Assembly (NCBI RefSeq): GCF_018070325.1
Contig: NZ_JAGPXY010000038.1
Span: 1-57,654, forward strand
DNA length: 57,654 bases
Reading direction: 5' to 3'
Source: Micromonospora sp. H61
Lineage (GTDB): Bacteria; Actinomycetota; Actinomycetes; Mycobacteriales; Micromonosporaceae
Every line of letters begins with the position of its first letter. The first letter of the stretch is position 1. The notes beneath the pieces were generated by a model. The model did no database searches, was not told where the DNA came from, and was given only the letters and a program-made list of their open reading frames with translations. Shown piece after piece: positions 43,159-52,452 of this stretch. Both the position numbers and the translations under genes were made by a program.

Positions 43159-45690
43159 TCAGGAGGCGCCGTCGGCGCGGAGCCGGAACACGTTCGACTC
43201 CGCCGAGTCGCGCAGCGACCCCAGCACCGCGCCGATCTTGTCCGCCGGCATCGGTTTGAAGAAGTGGTAGCCCTGCGCGGAGGTGCAACCCAACTCGGCC
43301 AGGGCCATTCGCTGCTCGGCGGTCTCCACCCCTTCGGCGACCACCCGCAGCCCCAACTCGTGAGCGAGGCCGACCGTCGTCCGGACGATCGCGGCGGCCT
43401 CCGGCGAGTCGGCCATCCGGATGACGAAGGAACGGTCCACCTTCAACTCGTCCACAGCGATCCGGGTGAGGAAGGTCAGCGACGAGAAGCCGGTGCCGAA
43501 GTCGTCGACAGCGAGCTGCACGCCCATCGACCGGAGCGTGGCCAGCACCTCGTCGATGACCTCCAGCTCGCTCATCACCACCGTCTCGGTGATCTCCAGA
43601 ACGAGCCGGTGCGGCGGCACCTGGTGGCGGCGCAGCGCCTCGGCGATCTCCGCCGGCAACCGGGGGTCGAGCAGGCTGCGCGCCGAGAGGTTGACCGAGA
43701 TCGGGACGTCCAACCCCTCGCGGGCCCAACTGGCGGCCACGCTGAGCGCCTTGTTCAGCACGTAGCGGGTGAAGGCGCCGAGCTGCTCGCTGTTTTCCAC
43801 CGGTCGGATGAAGTCGGCCGGGTTCAGCCACCCACGCCGGGGGTGCTGCCAACGGATCAGCGCCTCCACCCCGGTGGGCGCACCCGTGGCCAGGTCGACC
43901 GCCGGCTGCAACGCCAGCACCAGCTGGTCGTCGACCTTCAACGCCTCACGCAGCTCGGCCAGCAGGGCGAGCTGGTCGGTGCTGGCCGCGTCGCGCGCGC
44001 CGTCGTACGCGGCGACGTTGCCGCCGCCCTCCTTGGCCTGGTACATCGCGATGTCGGCCCGACGCAGCAGCTCGGTCAGGTCCGCGGTGCCCGCGGCGGC
44101 GACCACCACCCCGACCGAGACCTCGATGGACATCCGTACGCCGGCCACCTCGGTCGGTGCGGCCAGCCGTTCGGCGATCTCGCGGGCCTGACGCAGCGCG
44201 TGGGCCATCGGGGCGGCCCGGTCGCCGAGCACCGGCACCGCCGTGAGCAGGAGGGCGAACTCGTCGCCACCGAGTCGACCGAGCAGGTCACCGGCGCGGA
44301 CCAGCGCGTTGAGTCGGTTCGCGGTCAGTCGCAGCAACTGGTCACCCGCCGCGTGGCCGAGGGTGTCGTTGACTTCCTTGAACTGGTTGATGTCCAGCAG
44401 CAGCAGCGCCACCGGGTGGTCGTGGCTGAGCTGTCGCAGCGACTGGTCGCCCTTGCTCAGCATCGCCGCCCGGTTGGCGAGCCCGGTGAGCGGGTCGTGC
44501 ACCGCCTCGTACGACGAACGGGCGGTCACCAGCCGCAGCTCGTGGTGGGTCGCGGCGTCGTGCAACGCGGCGGCGAGGGCGTCGCCGAACGCGGCCACCG
44601 CGTCACGTTCCCGGGCCGTGGGCGGGGCCGAGCGGGGGAACCGCACCCGCAGCCGACCGACCGGCGTGGCGCCGACCGACAGCGCCCGGCTCAGCTCGTG
44701 CTCGTCCGGCTCCGACTGGTCCGGTGGGCCGGTCTCCCGGTCGACAAGCTGACCGCTGGCGTCGCCCCGGTAGCGGTGCCACCGGCCGTCGACCCGGGCC
44801 ACGTCGACGTCCACCAGCTCGGCGTTGAACAGCGTCAGCGCCCCGGTGACCGCCGCGCTGGCCACGCCGCGCTCGTCGAGCTGGTTGAGGGCCGCGGTGG
44901 CCTCGGCGAAGGCACGCCAGGTGCGACGCTCCTGATCGGAGCGCAGCCGGTAACGGTAGGTCTGCTGCAACAGCCACAGCAGCGGCGGCAGCAACAGCAA
45001 CCAGCGGGGGTCGAGTTCCAGCAGGGCGACCACCACGAGGCCGACCGCCACGTTGCCGACGAACATCAGCAGCTTGCCGCGCAGCGCGGCGAACAGCGCC
45101 GGCCCGATCGGCAGCCCGTGCCGCAGGCCCAGCGTCACGCCGCCGAGCCAGGCGGTCACCAGGAGGTACGTCACCGAACCGGCGATCACTGCCAGCGCCA
45201 GGATCGGGGTTGGTGGCGAGAGCAGCGGCCGCCCGAGCGCGGTGGTCACGGAGACGGCAAGCGCCGACGCGGCGGCCAGCGACGCGGCGATCCGGACGAT
45301 CTCCAGGGCCGGACGGCGGTCGTTGTGCAGTGACAGCAACGTCCAGGCCAGCCCGGTGCCGAGCAGCGTGGCGGACGGGAGCCAGCCGGCTGGAGTCAGG
45401 TAGAGGCAGACGATCAGGGCCGCCTCGCCCCAGGTGATGCTGACCATGCCCGCGGCCGAGCGGAATCGCAGCCGGGCGAGCTGGGCGAGGGCCAGGACGG
45501 CGACGGCGATGCCGAAGCGGGCCGGACCGCCGAGGGGGTCGTCGGCCGGCAGCCGGACCGGGAGGGTCAACCCGACCGCGGCGGCGGCCAGGGCGGTCAG
45601 CGTGACGGCGGCGGTGAGCACGAGCAGCCGGCCCGGTGTGCCACGCACCCCGAGCCGATCGAACGGGTCGTCGGCCGGACCGGAGGTCAT
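43159..45690 (-). CDS. Membrane-anchored diguanylate cyclase/phosphodiesterase (GGDEF-EAL)
   Basis: The 843-residue protein has an N-terminal part with about eight hydrophobic segments (to ~250), a soluble sensory region, then GGDEF and EAL domains. The GGDEF active site is intact (474-478), with an RAGD inhibitory site at 465-468. The EAL signature EALIRW is at 609, and later motifs NLSARSL, EITETVV and DDFGTGFSSL are present. Both domains therefore look capable of catalysis: c-di-GMP synthesis and breakdown to pGpG. The start has GGGGAGG 4-6 nt upstream. It is an insertion relative to the mycobacterial Rv1083-Rv1084 pair. Confidence 0.9.
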   Translation of the reverse strand: MTSGPADDPFDRLGVRGTPGRLLVLTAAVTLTALAAAAVGLTLPVRLPADDPLGGPARFGIAVAVLALAQLARLRFRSAAGMVSITWGEAALIVCLYLTPAGWLPSATLLGTGLAWTLLSLHNDRRPALEIVRIAASLAAASALAVSVTTALGRPLLSPPTPILALAVIAGSVTYLLVTAWLGGVTLGLRHGLPIGPALFAALRGKLLMFVGNVAVGLVVVALLELDPRWLLLLPPLLWLLQQTYRYRLRSDQERRTWRAFAEATAALNQLDERGVASAAVTGALTLFNAELVDVDVARVDGRWHRYRGDASGQLVDRETGPPDQSEPDEHELSRALSVGATPVGRLRVRFPRSAPPTARERDAVAAFGDALAAALHDAATHHELRLVTARSSYEAVHDPLTGLANRAAMLSKGDQSLRQLSHDHPVALLLLDINQFKEVNDTLGHAAGDQLLRLTANRLNALVRAGDLLGRLGGDEFALLLTAVPVLGDRAAPMAHALRQAREIAERLAAPTEVAGVRMSIEVSVGVVVAAAGTADLTELLRRADIAMYQAKEGGGNVAAYDGARDAASTDQLALLAELREALKVDDQLVLALQPAVDLATGAPTGVEALIRWQHPRRGWLNPADFIRPVENSEQLGAFTRYVLNKALSVAASWAREGLDVPISVNLSARSLLDPRLPAEIAEALRRHQVPPHRLVLEITETVVMSELEVIDEVLATLRSMGVQLAVDDFGTGFSSLTFLTRIAVDELKVDRSFVIRMADSPEAAAIVRTTVGLAHELGLRVVAEGVETAEQRMALAELGCTSAQGYHFFKPMPADKIGAVLGSLRDSAESNVFRLRADGAS

Positions 45691-45813
45691 CGACCTCCCC
45701 CGTCAGCCGACCGACCGACGTCGCGGTGGGCGGCCGGTGCTGTGCTGGTCATCGGCGCCCCCTCCCGCACACGGCTCGGAGACTTTTGGTCCCCCCGGCG
45801 GAAGGCTAAGCCA

Positions 45814-45849
45814 AACCGGGTGGCCGCAACAGGGGGCGACCACCCGGTT
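45814..45849 (-). terminator. Terminator after the small membrane protein gene
   Basis: AACCGGGTGG and CCACCCGGTT (10 bp) around a 16-nt loop, 20 nt after the stop at 45870. Confidence 0.55.
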
Positions 45850-45869
45850 CGGCGTGATTCACGCGCGGA

Positions 45870-46163
45870 CTACCCGTTCAGGTGCTGCTGGTGCCCGTTG
45901 GGAGCGGGCGTGGATGAATCACGAGCCCCGGTCCCGTCTGTCGGATCGACGACTGTCGCATCGGCCCTGGTCGGGTCGGTCGGCCCGGACTGCTGGGGGA
46001 AACGGTCCGGCAGACGGCGCAGCCGAGCGTTCATGTTGCGGATCAGCAGGATGGTCGCGGTGGCCAGCAGCAGGATGAGGAAGAGGCCCATCGGCCCGGC
46101 CAGACCACCCGTGCGGGTGTCCCCGAAGTTGTTCTCCGCGAGCACCTGGGCAGCGGTCAGCAT
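45870..46163 (-). CDS. Small membrane protein next to mca
   Basis: The 97-residue protein has one clear transmembrane helix (GPMGLFLILLLATATILLIRN, about residues 23-43) and a basic segment, NARLRRLPDRFP. A Thr/Asp/Ser-rich tail of low complexity follows. GGAGG lies 6 nt before the ATG. It is encoded 48 bp downstream of mca on the same strand, as is Rv1083 next to mca in Mycobacterium. The conserved pairing suggests a functional link with mycothiol chemistry or its membrane placement, but no function is established. Confidence 0.7.
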   Translation of the reverse strand: MLTAAQVLAENNFGDTRTGGLAGPMGLFLILLLATATILLIRNMNARLRRLPDRFPQQSGPTDPTRADATVVDPTDGTGARDSSTPAPNGHQQHLNG

Positions 46164-46211
46164 GGCGTTCCTCCGATGTGCGGTTGGTAACCAGGGTAGC
46201 CCCGCCGGGAA

Positions 46212-47093
46212 TCAGCGCGCGTGCGCCGTCTCCCGCACCCCGGCGAAGAGATCGGACTCGGGCAGTGGGCTGTCGACCATCGAGCGGGCCAGCTCGTAAT
46301 CCTCGGTCGGCCAGGCGCGCTGCTGGAGCTCCATCGGCACGTGGAACCAGAAGCCGTCCGGGTCGACCTGGGTGGCGTGGGCGCGCAGCGCGTCATCACG
46401 GACCGTGAAGTATTCGGCGCACTCGACCCGGGTGGTGATCCGCGGGCCCTTGTCGGGGCGGTCCTCCCACCGCTTGAGCCACTCCTCGTAGGGCGACTCA
46501 AGACCGGCGGCCAGCATGCCCTCGTGCAGGGCCATGATCTTGCCCTTGGAGAAGCCGATGTCGTAGTAGAGCTTCAGCGGCTGCCAGGGCGCGCCCAGCT
46601 CCGGGTAGCGCTCCGGGTCACCGGCGGCCTCGAACGCGGCCACGCTCACCTTGTGGCACATGATGTGGTCCGGGTGCGGGTAGCCACCCTCCTCGTCGTA
46701 CGTGGTCACCACGTGCGGACGGAACTCGCGCATCAGCCGCACCAGCGGGCCCGCGGCGACCTCGACGTCCTGGAGGGCGAAACAGCCCTCGGGCAGCGGC
46801 GGCAGCGGATCACCCTCGGGCAGCCCCGAGTCGACGAAGCCCAGCCAGGCCTGGTCGACGCCGAGGATCGCCCGCGCGGCGTCCATCTCGGCACGCCGGA
46901 TCTCGCCGATGTTGGCCCACACGTCGGGTCGGTCGAGCTTGGGGTTGAGCACGCTCCCGCGCTCGCCACCGGTGCACGTCACGACCAGGACGTCCACCCC
47001 CTGAGCGACATATTTCGCCGTGGTCGCCGCGCCCTTGCTCGACTCGTCGTCCGGGTGCGCGTGCACGGCCATGAGACGCAGTTGCTCTGCCAA
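46212..47093 (-). CDS. mca: Mycothiol S-conjugate amidase
   Basis: Mca hydrolyses mycothiol conjugates of toxins to a mercapturate and GlcN-Ins. The ~293-residue zinc metalloenzyme has AHPDDESSKGAATTA (H13, D16), FRPHVVTTYDEEGGYPHPDHIMCH with the third ligand His, and VDSGLPEGD. I place the start at a TTG at 47093 (LAEQLRLMAVHAHPDD) behind GAGGAG 8 nt upstream. This restores the N-terminal strand that mycobacterial Mca also has; the first ATG would leave it truncated. GlcNAc-Ins deacetylase MshB is a close relative, but the sequence and neighbours favour Mca. Confidence 0.92.
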   Translation of the reverse strand: MAEQLRLMAVHAHPDDESSKGAATTAKYVAQGVDVLVVTCTGGERGSVLNPKLDRPDVWANIGEIRRAEMDAARAILGVDQAWLGFVDSGLPEGDPLPPLPEGCFALQDVEVAAGPLVRLMREFRPHVVTTYDEEGGYPHPDHIMCHKVSVAAFEAAGDPERYPELGAPWQPLKLYYDIGFSKGKIMALHEGMLAAGLESPYEEWLKRWEDRPDKGPRITTRVECAEYFTVRDDALRAHATQVDPDGFWFHVPMELQQRAWPTEDYELARSMVDSPLPESDLFAGVRETAHAR

Positions 47094-47296
47094 CTTCGGC
47101 GCTCCTCGTCTGTGCCGGACGGTGGACCCGACCGGGCTCGACCGGCTGACCTGCCGGGATCTTTCCTCACCGCACCCTGTCACCGGCCACCAGCGCCGGG
47201 CATGACCTGCCATTCCTGCCGCTGGACCGGGTGGGAGGATGGGGCTCTGTCATTCTTGCCGATGCCGCCGACAACAACGCCAGGAGATACCCGCCG

Positions 47297-47737
47297 GTGA
47301 CCGAGACGCACGCCACAATTTCACCAGGCGCGCCGGTATTCCCGGCCGGGCGCTACGGCCGCCGTCGGGCACCGGGCGGAAAGCGCCGCCGTACGCTGCT
47401 GGCCGCGCTGGCACTGTTTGCCCTCGTCGCGACGCTGACCGTGATCTCGGTGCGGCTCTACCGCCAGTACGGCGACCCGGTCTACGACGCCCAGGTGATC
47501 ACGTACACCGACATCACGGACAAGCAGGTGCTTGTCGACTTTCGGGTGACAGTTCCGCCCGGCGGATCGGCGGTCTGCGTGCTGCGCGCCCGGGACCGTG
47601 CCGGCGCCGAGGTCGGCCGGGAACAGGTCACAGTGACCGCCGATCCCGGGGATCGGCACGTCACGACCCAGCACCGCCTGGCCACCACCGCGCGGCCGTT
47701 CATCGGTGAGGTCCTGCGCTGCCGAGCACCGTCCTGA
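47297..47737 (+). CDS. DUF4307 family membrane protein
   Basis: The start is a GTG at 47297 behind AGGAG. The 146-residue protein has a cytosolic basic N-terminus (GRYGRRRAPGGKRRR), one transmembrane helix (TLLAALALFALVATLTVISV) and an extracytoplasmic beta-rich domain with two cysteines (VCVLRARD, RCRAPS). This is the topology of DUF4307, an actinobacterial family of unknown role. It is divergent from mca and followed by greA, as in Rv1080c-Rv1082 of Mycobacterium. Confidence 0.82.
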   Translation: MTETHATISPGAPVFPAGRYGRRRAPGGKRRRTLLAALALFALVATLTVISVRLYRQYGDPVYDAQVITYTDITDKQVLVDFRVTVPPGGSAVCVLRARDRAGAEVGREQVTVTADPGDRHVTTQHRLATTARPFIGEVLRCRAPS

Positions 47738-47778
47738 GCTGCTCGAACAGCACCAGAAGCCGGGTTGGCGGGGCGCCT

Positions 47779-47809
47779 ACCGCCGGTGTCGGATCCGGAC
47801 ACCGGCGGT
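47779..47809 (+). terminator. Terminator between the DUF4307 gene and greA
   Basis: ACCGCCGGTGTC and GACACCGGCGGT (12 bp) around a 7-nt loop, 42 nt after the stop, so greA probably has its own promoter. Confidence 0.65.
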
Positions 47810-47893
47810 GATGGCCGACACGCTGTGTCGTACCGCACTGGTAACTTGGTAGTTCACCTGTCAGCCAGCCACGCACAACTGAGGAGAACGCCT

Positions 47894-48391
47894 GTGTCCA
47901 CTGGCAACGAGGCGCCCGCCACCTGGCTGTCGCAGGACGCGTACGACCGCCTCCAGGCCGAGCTCGACGAGCACATCGCCAACCGCCCGGCGATCGCAGC
48001 TGAGATCAACGCTCGGCGCGAGGAGGGCGACCTGCGGGAGAACGGCGGCTACCACGCCGCCCGCGAGGAGCAGGGCAAGGCCGAGGGTCGCATCCGCTAC
48101 CTGCAGGAGCTGCTGCGCACCGCGAAGGTCGGCGAGGCCCCGACCGCCGACGCGGTGTCGCCGGGCATGGTGGTGACGATCTACTTCGACGACGACACCA
48201 ACGACACCGAGACCTTCCTGCTCGGTTCCCGGGAGATCGCGGCCACCACCGACCTGACCGTCTACAGCCCCGAGTCCGCGCTGGGCAAGGCGATCCTGGG
48301 CGGTCGAGCCGGGCAGACCTGCACCTACACGGCCCCCAGCGGCGCCGACATCAAGGTGACAGTGGTCAGCTTCGAGCCGTTCTCCGGCTGA
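47894..48391 (+). CDS. greA: Transcription elongation factor GreA
   Basis: GreA helps stalled RNA polymerase by stimulating transcript cleavage. The 165-residue protein begins at GTG 47894 behind GAGGAG. The N-terminal coiled coil runs from LSQDAYDRLQAELDEHIANR to about 80, with the acidic tip REEGDLRENGGYHAAREEQ that enters the polymerase channel. The C-terminal FKBP-like domain follows, with IYFDDDTNDTETFLLG and SPESALGKAILG. The length is standard. Confidence 0.95.
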   Translation: MSTGNEAPATWLSQDAYDRLQAELDEHIANRPAIAAEINARREEGDLRENGGYHAAREEQGKAEGRIRYLQELLRTAKVGEAPTADAVSPGMVVTIYFDDDTNDTETFLLGSREIAATTDLTVYSPESALGKAILGGRAGQTCTYTAPSGADIKVTVVSFEPFSG

Positions 48392-48464
48392 CCGTCGCCG
48401 GTCGCGCTACCCGCTTCCGGCTGGCTCGACCGACGCCGGCACCCGCTGTCGAAACACCGCGCAT

Positions 48465-48498
48465 CCGAGGCGTGGCACCCACCGGTGTCACGCCTCGG
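48465..48498. terminator. Hairpin between greA and ilvA
   Basis: CCGAGGCGTGGCACC and GGTGTCACGCCTCGG pair over 15 bp with one mismatch. It overlaps the ilvA stop, between convergent genes. Confidence 0.5.
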
Positions 48499-49708
48499 CC
48501 GCGAATACCACCTGGTAGCCGCTGGCCCGCAGGGCGCTGATCAGGGTGTCCGAGTGCTCGACACCCCGGGTCTCCACCGACAGCGCCACCTCCACCTCGC
48601 CGAGGCCGAGGTGCGGGTTGGCCCGCTGGTGCTCCACGTCCACCACGTTGGCCCGGTGCTCGGCGATCTGAGTGAGCAGCGACGCGAGCTGCCCCGGCCG
48701 GTCCGAACAGCGGACGGTCACCCGCAGGTAGCGACCCGCCGCGGCCAACCCGTGTTCGATCACCCGCAGCATCAGCAACGGGTCGATGTTGCCGCCGGAG
48801 AGCACCGCGACCACCGGCGTCTCCACCTCGACCACGCCGGCCAGCAGCGCGGCCACTCCGACCGCCCCGGCCGGCTCGACCACCTGCTTGCCGCGCTCCA
48901 GCAGCATCAGCAGGGCCCGGGAGATGTCCTCCTCGGAGACCGTGACGATCTCGTCGACCAGCTTGCGCACATGGTTGAAGGTGATCTCGCCCGGCCGACC
49001 GACCGCGATGCCGTCGGCGATTGTGGAGAAGATGGGCAGCCGGACCGGTTCCCCGGCCACCAGTGAGGGCGGGAACGCCGCCGCCCCGGCCGCCTGCACG
49101 CCGATGATCCGGACGTCCGGGCGCAACGCCTTCGCGGCCACCGCCATGCCCGAGATCAGACCGCCGCCACCCACCCCGGTGATGATCGTCTTCACGTCCG
49201 GGCACTGTTCGAGGATCTCCAGCGCCACAGTGCCCTGCCCGGCGATCACATCGGGGTGGTCGAACGGGTGGATCAGCACCGCGCCGGTGCGCTCGGCGTA
49301 CGTGTGCGCCGCGACCAGCGACTCGTCGACGGTGTTCCCGGCCAACTCGACCTGCGCGCCGTACCCCTTGGTGGCGGCCACCTTCGGCAGCGGCGCGTTG
49401 ACCGGCATGAAGACTGTGGCGTGCGTGCCGACCAGGCCGGCGGCGAGAGCGACGCCCTGCGCGTGATTGCCCGCGCTCGCCGCGACCACGCCGCGCTTCC
49501 GCTCCGCCGCCGACAACCGGGAGATCCGCACGTACGCGCCCCGCACCTTGTACGAGCCGGCGCGCTGCACGTTCTCGCACTTGAGCCACGTCGGCCCGCC
49601 CAGCGCCGCGCTGAGTGGCCGGGAGGGCTCCAGTGGGGTGGTGCGGGTGACGCCAGCGAGCAACTCCCGTGCGGCCCGCACGTCGTCGAGACCGACCAGT
49701 TCCGTCAT
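48488..49708 (-). CDS. ilvA: Threonine ammonia-lyase (threonine dehydratase) with C-terminal ACT domain
   Basis: The PLP enzyme deaminates threonine to 2-oxobutanoate. I start at ATG 49708 (MTELVGLDDV). The 406-residue protein has the PLP lysine in GSYKVRGAY (K54), ASAGNHAQGVA, the phosphate-binding GGGGLISGMA and a single ACT-type regulatory domain from ~330 (RVTVRCSDRPGQLASLL). The single ACT domain and length fit the short, TdcB-like or actinobacterial threonine dehydratase rather than the long biosynthetic form. It ends against greA and is preceded by an amidase gene. Confidence 0.9.
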   Translation of the reverse strand: MTELVGLDDVRAARELLAGVTRTTPLEPSRPLSAALGGPTWLKCENVQRAGSYKVRGAYVRISRLSAAERKRGVVAASAGNHAQGVALAAGLVGTHATVFMPVNAPLPKVAATKGYGAQVELAGNTVDESLVAAHTYAERTGAVLIHPFDHPDVIAGQGTVALEILEQCPDVKTIITGVGGGGLISGMAVAAKALRPDVRIIGVQAAGAAAFPPSLVAGEPVRLPIFSTIADGIAVGRPGEITFNHVRKLVDEIVTVSEEDISRALLMLLERGKQVVEPAGAVGVAALLAGVVEVETPVVAVLSGGNIDPLLMLRVIEHGLAAAGRYLRVTVRCSDRPGQLASLLTQIAEHRANVVDVEHQRANPHLGLGEVEVALSVETRGVEHSDTLISALRASGYQVVFAAEA

Positions 49709-49785
49709 GCCCCGATCGTGCCACCCGCCTGCGGAGCCCTCGGCGGCGACACCGGAGTGCCCGACAGCGCGCACACCGTCGACGG

Positions 49786-51189
49786 TCAGGCGGTGGCCGG
49801 CGACTCCGTGCCGACCCGGGGGTAGCCGGGGGCGTGGCGCGTCCACGGGGCGGCCATCTCGAACTGACCGGCCACACCGAGCAGCAGCAGCTCCGAGCCG
49901 GGCGGACCGACCAGCTGCACGGCGACCGGCAGGCCGTCCGGGCGGCGGCCGACCGGCACGACGACCGCCGGCAGGCCGGCGATGTTCCAGGGTGCGGCGT
50001 ACGGGGCGTACCGGATGTTGGCTGTCATGTTCGCCCGCCAGGACCGCTCCGACCAGCGGGCCGCCTCCGGTGGCGCGCTGGCCAGCGCCGGGGTGAGCAG
50101 CAGGTCCACCGAGTGGTCGGTGAAGAAGTCGACCGACCGTTGCCGCCAGGCTGCCCGGTCCGCCTCCCGCACGTAGCCGCGACGCTGCGCCCACTCGCCC
50201 AGCGCGACGTGCCGGCGGGTACGCCGTTGCAGCCCACGCCGGTCCAGACCGGAGGCCCGGACGTCGGTGGCGGCTGCGGCGAACCAGGTGGCGATGCCCT
50301 GCAGGCCGAGCGCGGTCGGGTAGACCGGATCGGCCGGCACCGTGTCGTGCCCGGCGGCGGCGAGGAGCCGACCGGCGGCGGCGACAGCGTCCCGGTTGGG
50401 TGCGTCCGGTGCGACACCGCGCACCGGGGAGCGCAGCGAGACACCCACCCGCAGCCGCTGCGGAGGGACCAGCTTCTCGGGACGCCGGCCGGCGAGCACC
50501 GAGAAGCCGACCGCCGCGTCGGCAACCGTGCTGGTCAACATGCCGTGCTCGGTGAGGCCGAACCAGTCGTCCGCCCCGAGCTGGCAGGGGACCACGCCCC
50601 GACCGGGCTTGAGGCCGACGAGTCCGCAGCAGGCCGCGGGAATCCGGATCGAGCCGAGACCGTCGTTGGCGTGCGCGATCGGCACCAGCCCGGCGGCGAC
50701 CGCGGCGGCGGCACCACCGGAGGACCCACCGGGGGTACGCGTGCTGTCCCACGGGTTACGGGTCACCGCGCTGTCGTCGTCGGTCAGTGCCCACAGCCCC
50801 AGCTCCGGCATCCGAGTCACGCCGAGGATCACCGCCCCGGCGCCGCGCAGCCGACGCACCACCTCGTGGTCGGCCTCCGCCACGTCGGTGCGAGCGGCGG
50901 CCGACCCGTTCCAGGTGGGCAGGCCGGCGACCGGGGTGTTCTCCTTGACCGCCACCGGAACCCCGGCCAGCGGCAGGTTGGCCAGGTCCTCCTGCTCGTC
51001 GACCTTCTCCGCCTCGGTGATCGCCTCACCGCCGCGAACGGCGCGGAACGCGGCCAGCTCACTGTCGGCTCGGGAGATGTACTCGAGGTGGTCGGCGACG
51101 ACCTGGGTCGCCGAGACGTCACCTCGGCGTACCCCTCGGGCGATCTGCTTGGCGGTCGCTCCGACCCAGGTCGCCATGATGTCCTGCAC
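49786..51189 (-). CDS. Amidase (amidase signature family)
   Basis: The 467-residue protein has the complete Ser-cisSer-Lys triad: K82 in VAVKENTPVAG, S156 in TPGGSSGGA and the nucleophile S180 in GLGSIRIPAACCGLVGLKPG. It would hydrolyse a carboxamide; the substrate is not predicted, and GatA is unlikely because no gatB/gatC neighbours are present. GGGGGAGG directly abuts an ATG at 51195, so I prefer the GTG at 51189, 6 nt from it. It lies between metB and ilvA on the same strand, 19 bp from metB's stop; a shared transcript is likely. Confidence 0.85.
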   Translation of the reverse strand: MQDIMATWVGATAKQIARGVRRGDVSATQVVADHLEYISRADSELAAFRAVRGGEAITEAEKVDEQEDLANLPLAGVPVAVKENTPVAGLPTWNGSAAARTDVAEADHEVVRRLRGAGAVILGVTRMPELGLWALTDDDSAVTRNPWDSTRTPGGSSGGAAAAVAAGLVPIAHANDGLGSIRIPAACCGLVGLKPGRGVVPCQLGADDWFGLTEHGMLTSTVADAAVGFSVLAGRRPEKLVPPQRLRVGVSLRSPVRGVAPDAPNRDAVAAAGRLLAAAGHDTVPADPVYPTALGLQGIATWFAAAATDVRASGLDRRGLQRRTRRHVALGEWAQRRGYVREADRAAWRQRSVDFFTDHSVDLLLTPALASAPPEAARWSERSWRANMTANIRYAPYAAPWNIAGLPAVVVPVGRRPDGLPVAVQLVGPPGSELLLLGVAGQFEMAAPWTRHAPGYPRVGTESPATA

Positions 51190-51208
51190 GGCCATCCTCC
51201 CCCAGCGG

Positions 51209-52351
51209 TCAGCCCAGCGCCTGCTCCAGATCGGCGAGTAGGTCGTCGACCGTCTCGATGCCGACAGACAGTCGCACGAGATCGCCGGGAACTTCAAGCG
51301 GCGAGCCGGCAGCACTTGCGTGTGTCATCCGACCCGGGTGCTCGATCAGGGATTCCACACCACCCAGCGACTCGGCGAGCACGAAGAGCTTGGCCCGGTT
51401 GCAGATGTCCACGGCGTGGTCCTCACCACCGGCGGCGCGGAACGAGATCATGCCGCCGAACCGGCGCATCTGCTTGGCGGCGACCTCGTGACCGGGGTGC
51501 GAGGGCAGCCCCGGATAGAGCACCTGGGCGACCTTGGCGTGACCGTCGAGGTACGCGGCGAGTCGCTCGGCGTTGTCGCAGTGCCGGTCCATGCGTACCC
51601 CGAGGGTCTTGATGCCCCGCAGGGTGAGCCAGGCGTCGAACGGGCCGTTGATCGCGCCCATCGCGTTCTGGTGGTAGCGCAACTCCTCGCCGAGCCCGGC
51701 GTCGGCGACGACGAGGGCGCCACCGACCACGTCGGAGTGCCCGCCGACGTACTTGGTGGTGGAGTGCACCACCACGTCCGCACCGAAGGCGATCGGCTGC
51801 TGCAGGTACGGCGAGGCGAAGGTGTTGTCCACCACCAGCAGAGCGCCCGCGTCGTGTGCCACGGCGGCCAGGGCGGCGATGTCGGCGATGCCGAGCAGCG
51901 GGTTGGTCGGCGTCTCCACCCAGACGATCTTCGTTCGGCCGGGCCGCACGGCCGCCCGGACCGCGTCCGGGTCGGAAACCTTGGCCGGGCTGAACTCCAG
52001 GCCCCAGCGCTGGGCGACCCGGGCGAAGAGCCGGTACGTGCCGCCGTACGCGTCGTCCGGGATCACCACGTGGTCGCCGGGCTGGCACACGGCCCGCAGC
52101 AGGGTGTCCTCCGCCGCCAGGCCGCTGGCGAAGGCGAGCCCCACCGGCCCGCCCTCCAGCGCCGCCAGGCACTCCTGGAGCGCGTCACGGGTCGGGTTGC
52201 CGGAGCGGCTGTACTCGTAGCCGAGGCGAGGCGCGCCGACGGCGTCCTGGGCGTACGTGCTGGTCTGGTAGATCGGTGGGATCACCGCGCCGGTGCGGGC
52301 CTCGGGGTCCTGACCGGCGTGGATGGCGAGCGTCTCGAAGCCGTGACTCAT
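51209..52351 (-). CDS. metB: Cystathionine gamma-synthase
   Basis: The 380-residue PLP enzyme of the Cys/Met metabolism family makes cystathionine from an acylated homoserine and cysteine. It starts MSHGFETLAIHAGQDPEART and has YSRSGNPTRDALQECLAALE, VETPTNPLLGI, VVDNTFASPYLQQP and the Schiff-base lysine K200 in HSTTKYVGGHSD. Cystathionine gamma-lyase is very similar; I prefer gamma-synthase from the mycobacterial parallel (metB next to greA and mca). TAGCCT lies 7 nt upstream of the ATG, so the mRNA may be leaderless. Confidence 0.88.
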   Translation of the reverse strand: MSHGFETLAIHAGQDPEARTGAVIPPIYQTSTYAQDAVGAPRLGYEYSRSGNPTRDALQECLAALEGGPVGLAFASGLAAEDTLLRAVCQPGDHVVIPDDAYGGTYRLFARVAQRWGLEFSPAKVSDPDAVRAAVRPGRTKIVWVETPTNPLLGIADIAALAAVAHDAGALLVVDNTFASPYLQQPIAFGADVVVHSTTKYVGGHSDVVGGALVVADAGLGEELRYHQNAMGAINGPFDAWLTLRGIKTLGVRMDRHCDNAERLAAYLDGHAKVAQVLYPGLPSHPGHEVAAKQMRRFGGMISFRAAGGEDHAVDICNRAKLFVLAESLGGVESLIEHPGRMTHASAAGSPLEVPGDLVRLSVGIETVDDLLADLEQALG

Positions 52352-52358
52352 TCTGGTG

Positions 52359-52364
52359 AGGCTA
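52359..52364 (-). promoter_or_regulatory. Putative leaderless -10 (TAGCCT) of metB
   Basis: It ends 7 nt before the ATG at 52351. Confidence 0.45.
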
Positions 52365-52405
52365 GTGCCCCGTCCCGAGGGCTGGAACGGAACCCGCGCT
52401 CCCGG

Positions 52406-52437
52406 GCGAGGGTCGGACCGACCGGCCCGACCCTCGC
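52406..52437 (-). terminator. Terminator after the secreted propeller-like gene
   Basis: GCGAGGGTCGG and CCGACCCTCGC (11 bp) around a 10-nt loop, 15 nt after the stop at 52453. Confidence 0.65.
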
Positions 52438-52452
52438 GCTCCTGGTGCCCGG

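Noticed and set aside
43264..45333. Plus-strand frame of 689 codons opposite the GGDEF-EAL gene
   Set aside because: Antisense shadow; Gln/Arg/His-rich without recognisable domain.
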